A stretch of DNA of 64,000 nucleotides. Origin: Valencia hispanica. Lineage: Eukaryota; Chordata; Actinopteri; Cyprinodontiformes; Valenciidae. Below are positions 1 through 13,300 of this stretch, piece by piece. Both the position numbers and the translations under genes were made by a program. The notes beneath the pieces are model-generated. The model saw only the letters and a program-made list of their open reading frames with translations. It had not been told where the DNA came from and ran no database searches. The stretch lies in NCBI GenBank assembly GCA_963556495.2, contig OY747703.1, forward strand, positions 26,183,796 to 26,247,795, written 5' to 3'. The stretch's first letter is position 1. Each line of letters opens with the position of its first letter.

Positions 1-109
1 AAATCTCGGGAAGTAGGTCTTACTAATTTAAATAATCATTGTGCAGATGACTGTAAATTATACACCGTAAAGCTAACTATATTTAGCGCAAAGCTTGCAG
101 ACCCATTTC

Positions 110-435
110 AATTCAATTCAATTCAAATTCAAAAATACTTTATTGATCCCAGAAGGAAATTAAGTGTTGTTGTAGCTCATATAATAAATTTTTTAAGGAG
201 TTGTTGTAGATGATGATGGCTGTGGGCAGGAAGGATTTCCTGTAGCGGTCTGTATAGCAGCAAAAGTGAAGAAGCCTCCGACTGAAGACGCTCTGTTGTT
301 GTATGATGAAGAGGATGCTCAGGGTTGTCCATAATTTTTTTGATTTTATGAAGAATCCTTCTTTGCATCATCATCTTCAGAGGTTCCACAGTCATCCCCA
401 GAACAGAACCAGCCTTCTTTATCAGGTTGTTTATC
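110..435 (-). mobile_element. 3' end of a CR1/Rex-like LINE
   Basis: Minus strand: the last coding stretch (TVEPLKMMMQRRILHKIKKI, ERLQSEASSLLLLYRPLQE, HSHHHLQQLLKKF, 435-177) is followed by CCTTCTGGGATCAATAAAGT and an ATTGAATTGAATTGAA tail at about 112-128. This is the C-terminus and 3' tail of a common teleost non-LTR element; the rest is absent by the usual 5' truncation. Confidence 0.8.
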
Positions 436-3400
436 CTTTTAAATCCCTGGCTCTGATGATTTCAAATAGCTAATGAGATGTGGGATGAAAGTCCTCAAAA
501 CTGGCTGCGAGTTCAGTATGGGGATATCTAAAATTATCTGATTAACATCCCTGGACTTTACTGGACAACTCCCATGCTTACCTTTAAGTAATGTAAATGC
601 TTTTATAAAATGATTTAGGGTGGTACTTTATTTAAACTTCAGCATTCCTCCAATGAAGTGAACTGAGCAGATTCTATCACGAGTCTTTGACTCCCAGAAT
701 TTTCTATTCAAACTTTCTTCATGGCTATTGACCATTGCCTTGCATTTCCATCAGTGGAAAACATCTAAAATGTCACATTACTGTCCTTCTTTGGCCTATT
801 TATGCAGCTACTGCACAGCACGTGACAACCATACTAAGTACATTTTATTTCACCGCTATAATATGTTGACAACTGACAGCTAATAACAACGGTGGTAAGC
901 ACTGGTGCACAGTCTTTTTGTCCTCCAGCCAGAAGCTGGGGAGCGGAGCTTGGGCTTGTGACGTCATGTGTCAAAATTCCTATATGGAATAAGCACATTA
1001 TAATAATCATCAATGTCATGATGCGCTTCAATGTTTGACATGTAAGGCTTGGTAGAACACATTTTGAAACACGGCAACATAATTGCGACAGCAGCTTAAA
1101 AGTCAAATCAGATTTGTTTTAAAAAAACTGTTCTTTCTGAGTGCCACACTGGCAGACAGGGCATGTAAAAAAAAAAAAAATCTGATTTGTTAAAAACACT
1201 TTTTCTGCACTTTCTTGACTATTTTCGTCTCTGTCCTAATAGATCATTACTGCTCTTGTAAATTAGAGAAACTTCCCACATTTTTCTAGCCTTCTAAGAT
1301 TTGCTCCTTCTCTTGTTCTTCCTCCTAACAGTCTTTTAGTGCTGCCTGGTGCTCCCCAGGCTCACACAGACCCAGACAGTCATGATGAATGTGGAACAGG
1401 GCCCAGCCCAGGCTCCTGCCATTACCCCGTGACAATTTATTACCCTTTATCTCAAGGCACAATTAACCCAGGCCCAGGAAAAAGGGACTTATCAGTCCTT
1501 CATTACCAGGACCTGCCCATGTTCCCATCCCTCTCTGACACCTGATGGACACACACACACACACACACACACTCAAACACCTCCCATTTGTGTGGACCTT
1601 ATGTTTCTCCTTTTGTGAACGATAAGAGATTTGTGTAGTGGACCTCATACTCATGCACAATGTCTCTCTCAATCTCTGCACTTTCATGTGGCCTTTGGTT
1701 TTCTGTCACTCCCACATCATGACCTTTTTTTAAGATTTTATTTTTAACACAACTTGATGAACAGCTATAGTGGTTTTGAAGAGTAAATATTCAGATTTAT
1801 GTTATACGAATCTTGCATTCCAGTGTTTTTTTATTCTTTTCTCCTGTCATGTTCTGTTAATCCACCTTCTTTGGTGTTATTTTTCTATTCATTCAATTCT
1901 TCACTGCCACATCCTTTTGATTTAACAGAATTGCTTTCCGCAGCTTTGATCACTCCTCTTTCTGGTTTTGCTTCGAGGTCTGTGACTTTCAGTTTCTCTG
2001 CTTTTCCACACCCCTGGTTTTTTTCTTATCTAATTAATATAGTTTGTCACCAGTGCACTCCATCTGCTGCCGCTCTTCATTTGTGTCCTTCAGTCTCTCC
2101 TTCCATTACATTTTTGCTATTTCTCTCAAGGGTTTCTTATGCAAAGCCCTGCAGATAAAGGAGATAAAACCAAAACAACAAAAAACAATTAATGACATAT
2201 ATGCTCTTACATAATATTAAACACAAACATCTAGACACTTAAATGAAACTACTGTAATCAATAATTTTGTCTACACACATACTGTTAAAATTTGAGAATA
2301 ATTGGCTGCACTACATTTTCCATATATTTGTTCAATAATTAAATCCAACTGTATCTAAAAAAAAGTGGACTGTGTAATTTGAAACATTGGAAAGTCTGTT
2401 TGTTTAACCCATTTTGTTTTATAATTGTTGCGGTCATTATTATCAATATATAACTATCAATCAGAAAACAAGTTTTTACAGTGCTTAAGAGGTAGACAAA
2501 AAGGCATTCCTAACTATTTAAACATTTGTTAATCTGAAAAAAAACAACAACCAAGAGCTTAAATCATTTAAAAGGTAACACTGAGTGAATCTAAAAGAAA
2601 CAATCAAAACATCTAAACGTAGAGCTTATGAATGTAATTAGAATGGTTTGGTCCCCATGTAATGTAATAATGTGTAATAATAACGGCAAATAGTTATTAA
2701 ACATTCCTAAACACATGTAGCTACTACTAAGATTACTAATGACCCCAACAGATATGCTGTAGACATTTTACTTGAAACAAAACAAATATATCAGTTCCTA
2801 GCTAAAGATTAGGGTGATGGCAAGGGGGCCTTCCAACCTCAACTGAGCAAATAGGAAATGCATTCAGAATCAGCATTAGTCATTAACACAGAACATTAAC
2901 ATGGAAAACACTTATGAGTGTCATTCCTAATAGAACCGGAAACAAAGAAGCTAATGCAGTTGACAAACAATTCATATGTAAGAAATAAGGGTGGTTCAAT
3001 ATTTGATCCTTTTGGGACCCCACAGTTTGTGAGCTCCATTCATTAATCCTAAAAAGTTGTTCATTATTAACATAACGTGAAGTAATTTATAAGTTATAAC
3101 AGCAGGGCAATACTACAAAACCATTTTGAATAAAATATTGTGATTAATAGATTCAATACCAATAGATAAACCTAGAAAAATACCTAAAACATAATCCTTA
3201 TTATTTATTGTTCAATTACCAAGTGAAACACGTTTGTTTTTGTTTTTCAAAACCCATTTTATCATAAATTATGTCAGAGAGTATTTCTAAATAACATCAA
3301 TATAATATTTAAGAATTAATTGACATGAATAACAGGACTGTTATTCATGTTATAACTGACTGTTACAAGCCATCAGACAGTGGGCTGAAACATGAAATAC

Positions 3401-3737
3401 ACAGAATTAGTTTAAATTCAGGCTTATTTACAGCAAATCAATGCCAGCTTATTTTCATAATTGCCACTGACATCATCAACTGCTTGTTAAGAAACTGCAA
3501 AATTTAGATAAAAGTCAGAGAAGGTCAGCTCAGAGAAGAGCGAGCGCTACTACAACCCAAACCCCCAACCAAAACTGACTGGAAGTTCAGAGTCTCTCGT
3601 GTCTTATGAACTGCTGCTTGTAAATATTATATAAGAACATAAAGTTGACTAATGAATGCAGGCCCTGTCCAGATTGCCAGGAGCAGGATGACTGCCCTGC
3701 TGAACAGTACGGACATTCAGGAGGACTGTTATGTATT
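436..3737. other. Non-coding, mostly AT-rich
   Basis: No exon with coding-like structure was recognised. A GC-richer island at about 1330-1545 (CTGCCTGGTGCTCCCCAGGC near its start) stands out and may be conserved non-coding DNA. The rest, 2160-3700, is AT-rich with no recognised repeat. Confidence 0.6.
1550..1572. repeat. AC microsatellite
   Basis: Eleven or so CA units in a row, uninterrupted. Confidence 0.95.
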
Positions 3738-4055
3738 AGTGTGTGTGTGTGTGTGTGTGTATTATTGTATAGCTATCCTATTTAGGACCTTCTCTGGCAT
3801 ATTTGCTAACCTTGTGAAGACCGATGGACCTTATAGGGACCAAAGCCTGGTCCTAATACGGTGGATCCCCTTTTTTAGGGTTAGGGATTAGTTTTAGAGG
3901 TATGGTGTGAATTATGTTTTGGTTAAGGTTAGGGTTAGGAATAAACTGATGATGGTTAGGGTTAGGGTTAGGCATAAATGCAACTATTAAAATGAATGGA
4001 AGTCAGTATAAAGTCCTAATATGGGTAGCAATACAGACGTGTGTGTGTGTGTGGA
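3738..4055. repeat. Teleost interspersed repeat with telomere-like TTAGGG words
   Basis: A GT run (3739-3760) leads into a unit ending with several GGTTAGGGTTAGG stretches (3880-3890, 3924-3938, 3955-3972) and another GT run at 4038-4052. The layout of a GT tract, a gene-like stretch and imperfect TTAGGG copies is a known repeat type in fish and does not indicate a chromosome end. Confidence 0.65.
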
Positions 4056-7000
4056 CGTGTGTAAAATAATCATTAAGGATTACACTAAAGTAAATGTTAG
4101 CTTATTTGTTTATTTGAGATAAAGATGTTAGAGGGTTATTTGACACGTGTCTCTAATTTTATTAAAATTTCCACATGCATAAGTATTAGTATGTAGTAGT
4201 AGTATGCAATTGTGGCTCCTGTGGCTTTCCATACCTGCTTATGTCCAAATTCTTTGTATTTTAGTCTTTTTCTTGTGTGTTTAGATTTGAGCTCCAAATG
4301 CCATGGGACAAACCTTCCTGTAGCAGTTGAGGTTCTGGAGCAGTACCTTCATTTCATTCATGGCCGCTCATCTCCCGCCACAAATCTATTTTGTACGTGC
4401 AGTTGTGAGGACATGCCTGGCAACGTCATTCTAGGGAAGGTTACAGAGAAGAGCAGCTATTAGTGTTTATCAGCTTTCAAACGTTACCTATTAGTAATGC
4501 TCTAACTACTACTATCAAAAATACACAGCATGTCTGTCAGTGATTTCCGAGTTTGTTAGGGCAAATAAAGTAGAGGACTCACAGATGAGAGGTCCAGCTG
4601 TAGTCAGTGGATTGGAGAACAAACCAAAAGGCTACACCTGCAGCTTGGTGTGCTCCTGATGACAGCCATGGTGTTGTTTCTTTATATCCAACTGATGGAG
4701 CTGCTGCTTGAACTAGAGTGGAAGGACAGACTAAAGCTACTTATTCTCTTCTCTTAGCCTGTAGTGTTTTATACTTTGCTGGAGCAGCTTAATGAACTCA
4801 AAGTCAGAGGTTGTGTCGGCAGCCAAAGCCTTCTGTGTTTTGGGGTAGATTCGTATCCACCTTAGGCCTAGGACAACTGGCCCGGTTGTCTCCCTTGTCA
4901 GCTGCGGTGCACCCTGCCTTCACTGTCAGTGACGTTCTTTTGAACCCCTCCCTGGACATCTCCTCATCACCTCACCCTTACCTCACTTTATATTCTCAGT
5001 GTCCATCCACTTCTCTTTGGTCCAGCTTTTATCACGGTGTGTGTGCCTGGGTGGGTGGGTGTGTGTATGTGGGGGTTCCTAAGGTATCTTGGGAAAAGGT
5101 AAGATTGTCGACTGCACCCTCACACTAACATCCTTCATTATATGTCATGTAGAAATCATTTATACCAAAAACAGTGATTGGCCTGGTAAGCGATGCTGGA
5201 ACACTATTATTGTGTGCACAGCTGTAGTCCAAGTTAGATCCCTTTTTTCTATTGCTAAAATAAGCAAATTATAGGACAAACATTCAACATGCACAAAAAA
5301 GCCTCCAGATTCTGCCTTGAATGGATGAAAATGGCTTTAAAGGATTTACCTTCTGTCTCTGTGTGGTTTGCAAAAAGAGACAGACAAGGATCTTACTGAG
5401 CAGGCTGTAAGTCACTTTGGATAAAAGACTCATTTTAAGAATGACATACGTTCAACCCTAAAAGAACCTTGAGCTGCAGCCTATTATTCTAACAAAATAG
5501 TTTCTTCACAGACGCTATTTGCAAAATGTAAGTTTATAATTTTATCACAAATGTTTTTAGTGAAATAAGTGTTTGAAACAGCCCTTTCAACACTATTTCC
5601 ATCTCCAAAGCTTTGAAAATCTGGAATCCTGACTGAAACAGCTAGGGACACAATCTCCTTTTGCATCCTTCTCCCAGAGGCAGCGCACTAAAACTATAAC
5701 TGCTTGTAAGTTACTTGCCAGAAAAGGGAAGGTAGAAGGCATCAAGGCACGCTGGAGGCAACGTGCTCAAAAAAAGAAAGCCCGCTTTCTCTATAATTTA
5801 TAAACCAGATCTTTAAACAAAGATTTGCTAAAGGATTATGGGGCTGGGTGTTTTTAGCTCCACAAGAGTGCTCAGTCTATCTCCCAAGAGAATTATCCTC
5901 CCTCTGTTTTCATCCTTCTTTTATACCCATCAAACAGAATGGGGATCTGTGATAGAGCACGAGGAGAAAAGGGGATAGACAGACAGAAGGAGAGGGTGAA
6001 AGAGAGTGAATTAGAGGCTCTGACACCCAGCTAATTGAGCAATCTCCTCTGTGCCCTGCCCAGCCTGCCAAGTTTTAATTAGCAACTAATCAAATCAATA
6101 TGGAGGCTGCAGAGCGAGAAGGAAAGCACCCAGTTCATGGGATACCTGCTGGGATCACAGCTGTATGTGACCTTTGCACCTGGAGGTAGCTTTTCACGGC
6201 TTTAAGTGATGAGAGGCTGTTGTGCTGATGAGGGATAAATCTCTTCGTGAGAGCTATTCTGAGAGGGCTGAGGTAATGATGTCTGGCATTACCCAGATGC
6301 TTCAGTGTTAAGACAATTAACTGGAGAACAACAATGGTGTGTTGGCTTTTAAAAAAGAATAATGTGCAAAAAAAACTAGAGTTAATAGTTTGGGAAAGAT
6401 ATAGGTGTAAAGAGCAACATCTGCTTTGTATCTGCAGAGATTTGCAAGTAAACTGCTGTTTTGTTCCAACAATGACACATACTCTCCCACACTGCCTTCC
6501 GTTAGGCACACCTGCCCTTCAACAACCCTTGAAAAGTGTTAATTACAGAGAAACCTGGTGCGATATTTTGCACCATGCCAGAGACATCCATATATAGGCT
6601 GAAGATGAACAGAAGCTCTCCCCAAAGCCCCAAGAAGCTGTCAACACATCCTGACCTCCCCTGGAGGCGGCCAGCTGGGTCTGATGTGCTTCTGGAGCTC
6701 GCGGGTTCCTCAGGCTCCTGCAGCAATTTGAACTCCCTGTGTTAAACATACTCTTTATGTATGGACAAACATGAAGACACAAACCTTCATTTGGCCTGTA
6801 TAACATCATTATAAATACTCTTAACCTGCCAAAATAATTTATATAATAATTGCAGAAATGGACGACAACGACGCATGCAGAAAAGTAAGTATTGTACTGT
6901 TTGATACTCATTGTTGCTGCTCAGTCCGGTGTTGTTATTCCCGCTTCCACGGTCTCGTCACTTTCCAAAGGGAGAATGCCCAGACTGCTAATAGCTCAGC

Positions 7001-9439
7001 TAAGCTGTGTTGACGTTTCCATGCAGAGAAATTCTGTTTTCTAATCGCATTATCTGGGTGCATTAGCTCGATTAAGAGCATTTCAAAAGTCCAAATTCAG
7101 TCAGACTAAGTCGTTTTTTTTCTTACTGCAGGCAAACAAATGATGCTACTACCCTAGCAGATAATGCCAAAGGATATTAGACTATCCATGACAGAGTTAA
7201 AGAAGATATGCTACATATTGCTGCAAACACTAAAGAACTGTCCCTTCTTGTAGACAGCTTCCCTGTTGCATCTCCAGTCATGAACACCGAGGTATTTATA
7301 CTCCTCCGCCAGCTCTGCATCTTCAATTCCTCCTCACTGAATATTTTTACAACCTGAAAACTGTGAAATACATTCTTTGTGCCGTTTCATTTGGAACCGA
7401 GGTCTGAGAATGTTCCACTGAATAGAAAAAACATAAGAATTAGCTAATTGTTGTGCTCAGTGACCAGGCCAGGAATACTGTATTTTTTTGCATTGTTTAC
7501 AACCTGAAGTCACACCTTTGGTGACAGATATTGTACAATTCTATGTTTACAACAGATTTATTGGGGGGAAAAAAGTCAAATGTGCAAATGTTTCCGCTAC
7601 TGTCACCACCTTCTACACACACAGTATGGGACTTATGTAGTATTTCTTTGGGTTGGTGAGAAATCTTTGTCTTTCCAACTCAAAATTCAGTTTTGCAAGT
7701 ATATTGGAATCTTGCTAAATCACAGGCAAAGCCAATTCTTGTGTAACTTAATATCCTAAAACAACAAAGTCAATATCATAGACAGATTTTGATAATTAAA
7801 TCTTATCGGCCAAAAACAACAAAATCCATCACCTTAGATTAACTTTGCATTCTGATATACATTACTTGCATTTGTTTGGACATATAGCTAGAAATATACA
7901 TTATTATAAAATACTGCACTCAAGCAATGTTTAAAACACAAAGTCACCTGATTACTTCAATTGACGCTTGTCCTGTGTATATTTAACACAATATAGTGGG
8001 TAAGAGTGATTTTTTTACACAGCAAGTTTTCTGTGATGCAACATTTATGTGGGGTTTTTCTTACCCACAAATGAGCAATAATGTAAAAGAGAAGGGATGT
8101 TGTTACACTACTTATAAGCTTAATTGCAAAAGCATGCAAACTGGAAAAATAACCACAAAATGTCTTTGCAGCAGAGCACTAAGTGGTTGGACACGGGATC
8201 ATTTAGCATAAAGTTCAGTTGCTGTGTATCCATCAGCTGCCAGACAACATAGTGTCCTTGAACGTGTAACTACAGCTCACTGATAAACAGCATACTTCAC
8301 AATAATAGCTCAATTTGAACAAAAACACCATCACATTTGCTCCTCTTTGTTGTAAGGTAAAGATTAGACAACATGGTGCAAAGAAAATGAGATTTCCATT
8401 TATTTTATAGTCATACAAAGATAAAACAGTTTATTGCCTAATGGTCCCGATTCCTCTAGATTGCATAGGGGAAGGTTGAGACCATTAACATGTTGAGTAA
8501 TAGTCCCTGGCTCACATAAGTCTTTTTTTTAATCTCAATAGGTATTTTCTTTGTGAACTAAACTCTCATATGCCGAGGACATAGGGGAGAAAAAGACTTA
8601 TTTGTGAGATCCGTAGAATATGCAACCTTCAAAAAGATGATTCACCACCTGTGAATAATATAGAGTACCCAGAGATGGCAGATGTCTGCCTGCGGCAGAA
8701 GCTGCAAAGAAAACAATCACATCCAGTTTAATACAGAAAAAAGCTGTCTACATTAAATACTATTTTAATAAACCACTCTATAACCATAAATAGTAATTTC
8801 TAACATTTGATTTTGTGAAAAATAAGAAGCAACACAGCAAATGGTTAGGATTTTGTTTTTCTTCAAGGCTTTCTTTTCAGTATCTGTGCGTTCATGCTTT
8901 GTAATAAGTGAAAGGAAATATGAGTTCACCTTGAAATCATGAGCTTCTTAAATCTTGTTACCATGCATACATTAGCATTTAGCTGAGAGCAAAAGTGTGC
9001 CAGAGCAGCTAGCATGGCCGTCAACAATAATCTTTCTCTAACCTGGTGGTGAAAGAGGGACCACAACTATGATTCAGTTTTTATTTAAACATCACCTGCA
9101 GTAAAATATTGTCTTAACCTTGTGATTCTAATAATGTGAGTTTTCTTTACTGTATATGTTTCTTCTGTCCAGCGAGAAAGAAAGTAAAAAAATATTGTTT
9201 GTGTTATAGGGAAATTAGCAGATTTCTTGCTTATTAACCGAGGCTTTCCATATTTGTTCTCTAACGGCTTGAAATGTTCTTCCTGATTTTAAAACGAGAG
9301 ATCAGTGTTTTGAATTGAGGTTCTGTTAGCTTATGAGCAGTTAATATCTTACCTGGAGGAAATTCTTGTTTATTTAGAATACGGGATGAGTATGTCAAGG
9401 AGGCTAAAGCTAAAGGGTTCCCCAAGAGGGGCTAATGGT
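4056..9439. other. Non-coding, possible conserved islands
   Basis: Open frames here are short and without known domains. Stretches at about 5990-6110 (with AGCTAATTGAGCAATC and TTTTAATTAGCAACTAATC) and 6550-6740 have the even base use and TAATTA cores often seen in conserved vertebrate enhancers. Nothing else recognised. Confidence 0.5.
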
Positions 9440-10336
9440 GCGTTCTATTTGTTCTCGCAACTCGGAGTTTCCAACTTTAAAGTGGGAAAAATCAACTGGA
9501 ACGCCCACTCGGAAAGTCTGAGCTTTTTTTTTCCTCCGACATTTGGTTTCAAAATGGCCGCTCAGTTCGTCAACACAGTAAGTTGTGTTGTAAACTTGCT
9601 TATTTTACAGTAAAAACAACAGATACCTTCTGTGTCTTTTTTTCTTATCAAAAATGCTTTGCAGAAAAGCTAGATATTTGTTTAGCTGTCTTCTGTTTTT
9701 GGACAAAGCAAACAAAACAACGGCTTTCTTGGGTGTCGCCATGTTTAAATCCCGACTTCTCCAACTTTGTTAAAGGGGCTATATGCAATTTTCTGAAATT
9801 TAAACTCGCGACTGACCCCATGTGGCCAAAAACGGAACTGCTCTTCCTTTCTGCTCGCTCTCGCAGTGCGCGCTCGTGCGCTGGTCACTCTTAATTTTCT
9901 ATCTTTTTCGGGCACTTGTCAGGGGTTTAACTTTCATAGTCTTATGTGGAGTTACTGTTGGTGTCAAAGTTGTCCTGGGTCTCTTCTGTGTATTTGCACA
10001 ATCCCAATTGCGAGTGCTGACTAGTGGTGGTGGCAGAGTGATCTGAAACATTTAACATGAACGCGCTTGACGTCACATCCGCAGACAGCGTGGGAAAATC
10101 GGACCCGACAGAAAATAGGAAAAATTGGATACAGGCTTATAGGTGCACCCACTGTGAGCTGACAAGGTGTCAGTATGCTCATCAGGAGATGTTTGAGTCA
10201 TAAATGGTCAAATAAAAAGGCTATTGTTACGTTTATTTTGGGGAAAAAGTTGCATATAGCCTCTTTAACTGGAACGCTCGCAACTCGGGTGTGACGTCAT
10301 TCCCAGTTCCAACTTCCGAGGTAAATAGAACACACC
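9440..10336. mobile_element. Outer MITE with GGTGYGTTCTATTT ends
   Basis: The left end GGTGCGTTCTATTT and, from the right, GGTGTGTTCTATTT are inverted copies; further in, both sides carry GCAACTCGG and AACTTCCGAG-like words. About 400 bp belongs to this element; the remainder is a second element nested at 9774-10264. No target duplication is obvious. Confidence 0.65.
9774..10264. mobile_element. Nested TTAA-flanked MITE, 491 bp
   Basis: TTAA at 9770-9773 and 10265-10268. Ends AGGGGCTATATGCAA and, from the right, AGAGGCTATATGCAA are inverted copies. A TTAA duplication is the mark of piggyBac-type elements. It inserted into the outer MITE, so it is the younger of the two. Confidence 0.8.
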
Positions 10337-13300
10337 AGACTGAAGTGGAGTTCTGCCACCTTAAAACACTTCCATTGTCTAAAATGTCACGTGGCAGCTC
10401 ATGCGAATGCTTTTTAAAGAATCTTTAAACTGTCAACATGTTTGCATTGGGCAGTAATTTACACAAAGGCAAATCAGTATTTAAGCACGAAGCGGTAGAG
10501 CAGTGAGGTGCTCAAGGTCCCTGACTGGCAAGGCACTGCCTTTTTTTTGGGGGGGGGGGGGGTTATCTCCCTTTTTGTATCGAAAATGAAAATAGTGTAT
10601 TATCTTACCTTTATTTGTATATAAACTCATTGCACCTATCCATCTCAACAAATATCTGCGTTGTAAAAATCCTTGTTTGCCTTCATTGTTTGCCTGCTTT
10701 AATGGAGATGATTGCCTAGGAGTAGATTCGTCCTGGATTCTGACTGTATTTTTTATATTTCTAGTTTTTTAATGTGTAGAAGAAAAAACATTTGTTGCCC
10801 ATTGTGCCTATGGGGCTTAGCACTGCCCCCTATCAGTGTGGCACTGTACCCTCTGCCTCACCCCGTGTATTTTCACTGAGCAATAATGCCCTATTCGAAA
10901 GACTAAACGTTTCACACACATTCATTAAATATATTAGTGGGACTGTGGAACATCAGCATGTGTAGTACATGTGCAGTCAATCTGTATATTGGTGATTTAA
11001 AGATCATGTATGATTTAATCAAATATAGTCCGGGTCATGAATCAGTTTAAATGAGTTAATCTGATGTATCAAAATACTCTGAAGATAACAAACAGGAAAC
11101 CAAATGCCATCTGGTGGAATCAGTTTTAATAGGTTCATTTCACAGAGTTAGAATATAATCTCATTTTCAGTAATTTGATTCAAAAAGTGCAAAAAATGCA
11201 TTTAAAGTTTCATTACCAATTAAAACCACTTAAAGGATTTTTTTTTATACAGAAAACTCGACCTGCTAAAATGTATGTTCAGCCACAACCCAAGAATTGT
11301 GAGTCTTCTCCAACCTAAATGGGATTTGCTTCACAATCCTCCTATAGATGCGGTTATTCCTGTTCCTTGTGCATCTGTTTCTACCACTCTATTTCATTTC
11401 ACTCAGCTTTCTAATAATTTGCCCTGACGTAGCGCTATGCAAACAGGCACCATCTTGTGTAACGTGTTTTTGTGGCTTAGCTTGCTGGTGGAGGGTGTCA
11501 CTTACTGTTTGCAGGACAGCTTTCAAGTCAGTACTGTTCCTCATGATTCTTAGGGTGATAGTAGCATTTCTGTGTTAAAGTTTCCATTTTTAATAGGTCC
11601 TATGTAAAATTCTAATTTTCTAAGAAATTGGAGATAGGGCTTTCTCTTAGCTGTAAGCCATAATTATTTAATTGAAAAGAAATAAATGTATTTATCACTC
11701 AGTGTCAAATGAATCTATATAGTATGAATTCCACTTTTAAAATTACATTTTAATTAGCTTTTCAATGATATTCTAATTATGTGTACACATTTAAAACACA
11801 ATGTCTTGCTGCTATACTTGATCTGTGCAATGTTTACTCCCTTTCAGATTTATTAGAATGAATAGGGTTTGACTTTTTTTTGCTATTTGCACCAGGATAG
11901 TGAAGCAGAGGTGCAAACAAGCAGTGAAGCAAGAAAAAGGAGAGATTTTTATATTCACCTTGCATAATCAATGAGCCAAAGGTGTAAAGTGACAGCTAAG
12001 CCATATTTAGACACAAATGGATTGGGTTAATGCTGTTTATGGAAGTGTGTCACATTACACACTCACTGTTAGTTATTTAAGGCTAACTAAGAGACCACAT
12101 TAGAGTCCTGTGGTGTAATTCTCCCAGTGATTTATAGTGGACAAATCAGAAGACTAATTAAGAAAGCCAGACTCTTGCTTGTGCCTCTTGGCCTCCCTGC
12201 TATTATATGTACATTAGCAGCTTGTGCTCATTGCCTGCTAATTAACCATTGCTTAGCATGCAGTGAGGGTAACGGGATGACTGGTACTTGGTTTCTACCT
12301 GGACAAACCCGAGTGTTAGTCCGTGGCGCCGGTGGGATCCCAGCGTGCGACGTTGAGCAGCACGATGCCCTTGAGGACTGCAAGAGACTGCAGGACAGAA
12401 TGGATGGCCACATTCATAGCTATAAATGATCTGCCTCCTAACTATCTCATTCATCATATGCACACCAGACTCCCCCACATTATAAAAACACCAACACACA
12501 TATTCACTCCACCATTCTGAACTACAGTAAATAAGGTGCACGGACAGAGATAGGGGAAGAGAGTGAAAAAACATTAGATAAGTGTATCAGCGCAAGGACC
12601 AAATGACAACGCCAAGGTCCTCTATTTTACCTTAAAATGCATGAATTCAGACTGAACTGTGAAACAGTCCACTCTATCCCCACAAATTGTACATTTTCCT
12701 ATCTCCTTCTCAGCTGGTCACTGTTTTTTCCTGAGTTTTCTTCAGGCTCTTTCAGATATGGCGTCTGTCAGAAATGTCTTGGGTGGTGGAATAAATCACT
12801 CGGCAGGGAGAAGAAGCAGAATACACAACATGATCTCATGCAAGAAAGCATAAACAAAATGTGTCTGTGTTGCTGCAGAGGCACTGTCGCTTGAGAGCAT
12901 ATTACAAACAGAAAATCACTTTTTATGTTGTTGTTTGCTCAGATGGAAAGGTTATTGTCTGTTGCTGGTATTAGATTCTGAGTCAACTAATTTTTTATTA
13001 GAAATCTGACTTTTTGGTATCGTAGATTGAAAGTTACTCTCCATTTATTTTTTTAAAAACTGCTAAAATTGAAATGTATAATTGGTTCAGTTAATTTGAT
13101 TATCTAATTTAATATCAAAGGGATCTTTCACCCTTTAAATCTTGATAAGAAAAACTATATTAAACATATAAATTAACTGAGCAGATAATACCCTAATTTG
13201 CATCATATATCAGATTTCTAATATTCTTTTAGTTTTTTCTGATTTCACTCTGTCGAGCCTTGTGATAGACGACAGCAGGAAACAATTCTTCTGAACAAAT

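Noticed and set aside
1799..2158. 119-codon plus-strand frame rich in Ser/Phe
   Set aside because: Low-complexity residue use from pyrimidine-rich DNA; no domain or splice sites.
3880..3975. TTAGGG-like repeats as a telomere or chromosome fusion point
   Set aside because: Only a few imperfect copies within a common interspersed repeat; there is no long array.
6135..6911. Several overlapping open frames of 60-124 codons on both strands
   Set aside because: No domain, no splice structure, frames overlap on opposite strands; probably chance in a less AT-rich stretch.
12127..12429. 100-codon plus-strand frame near 12.3 kb as a gene
   Set aside because: Opposite-strand frames of similar length overlap it, and no homologous domain is recognised; conserved non-coding DNA is a better guess.
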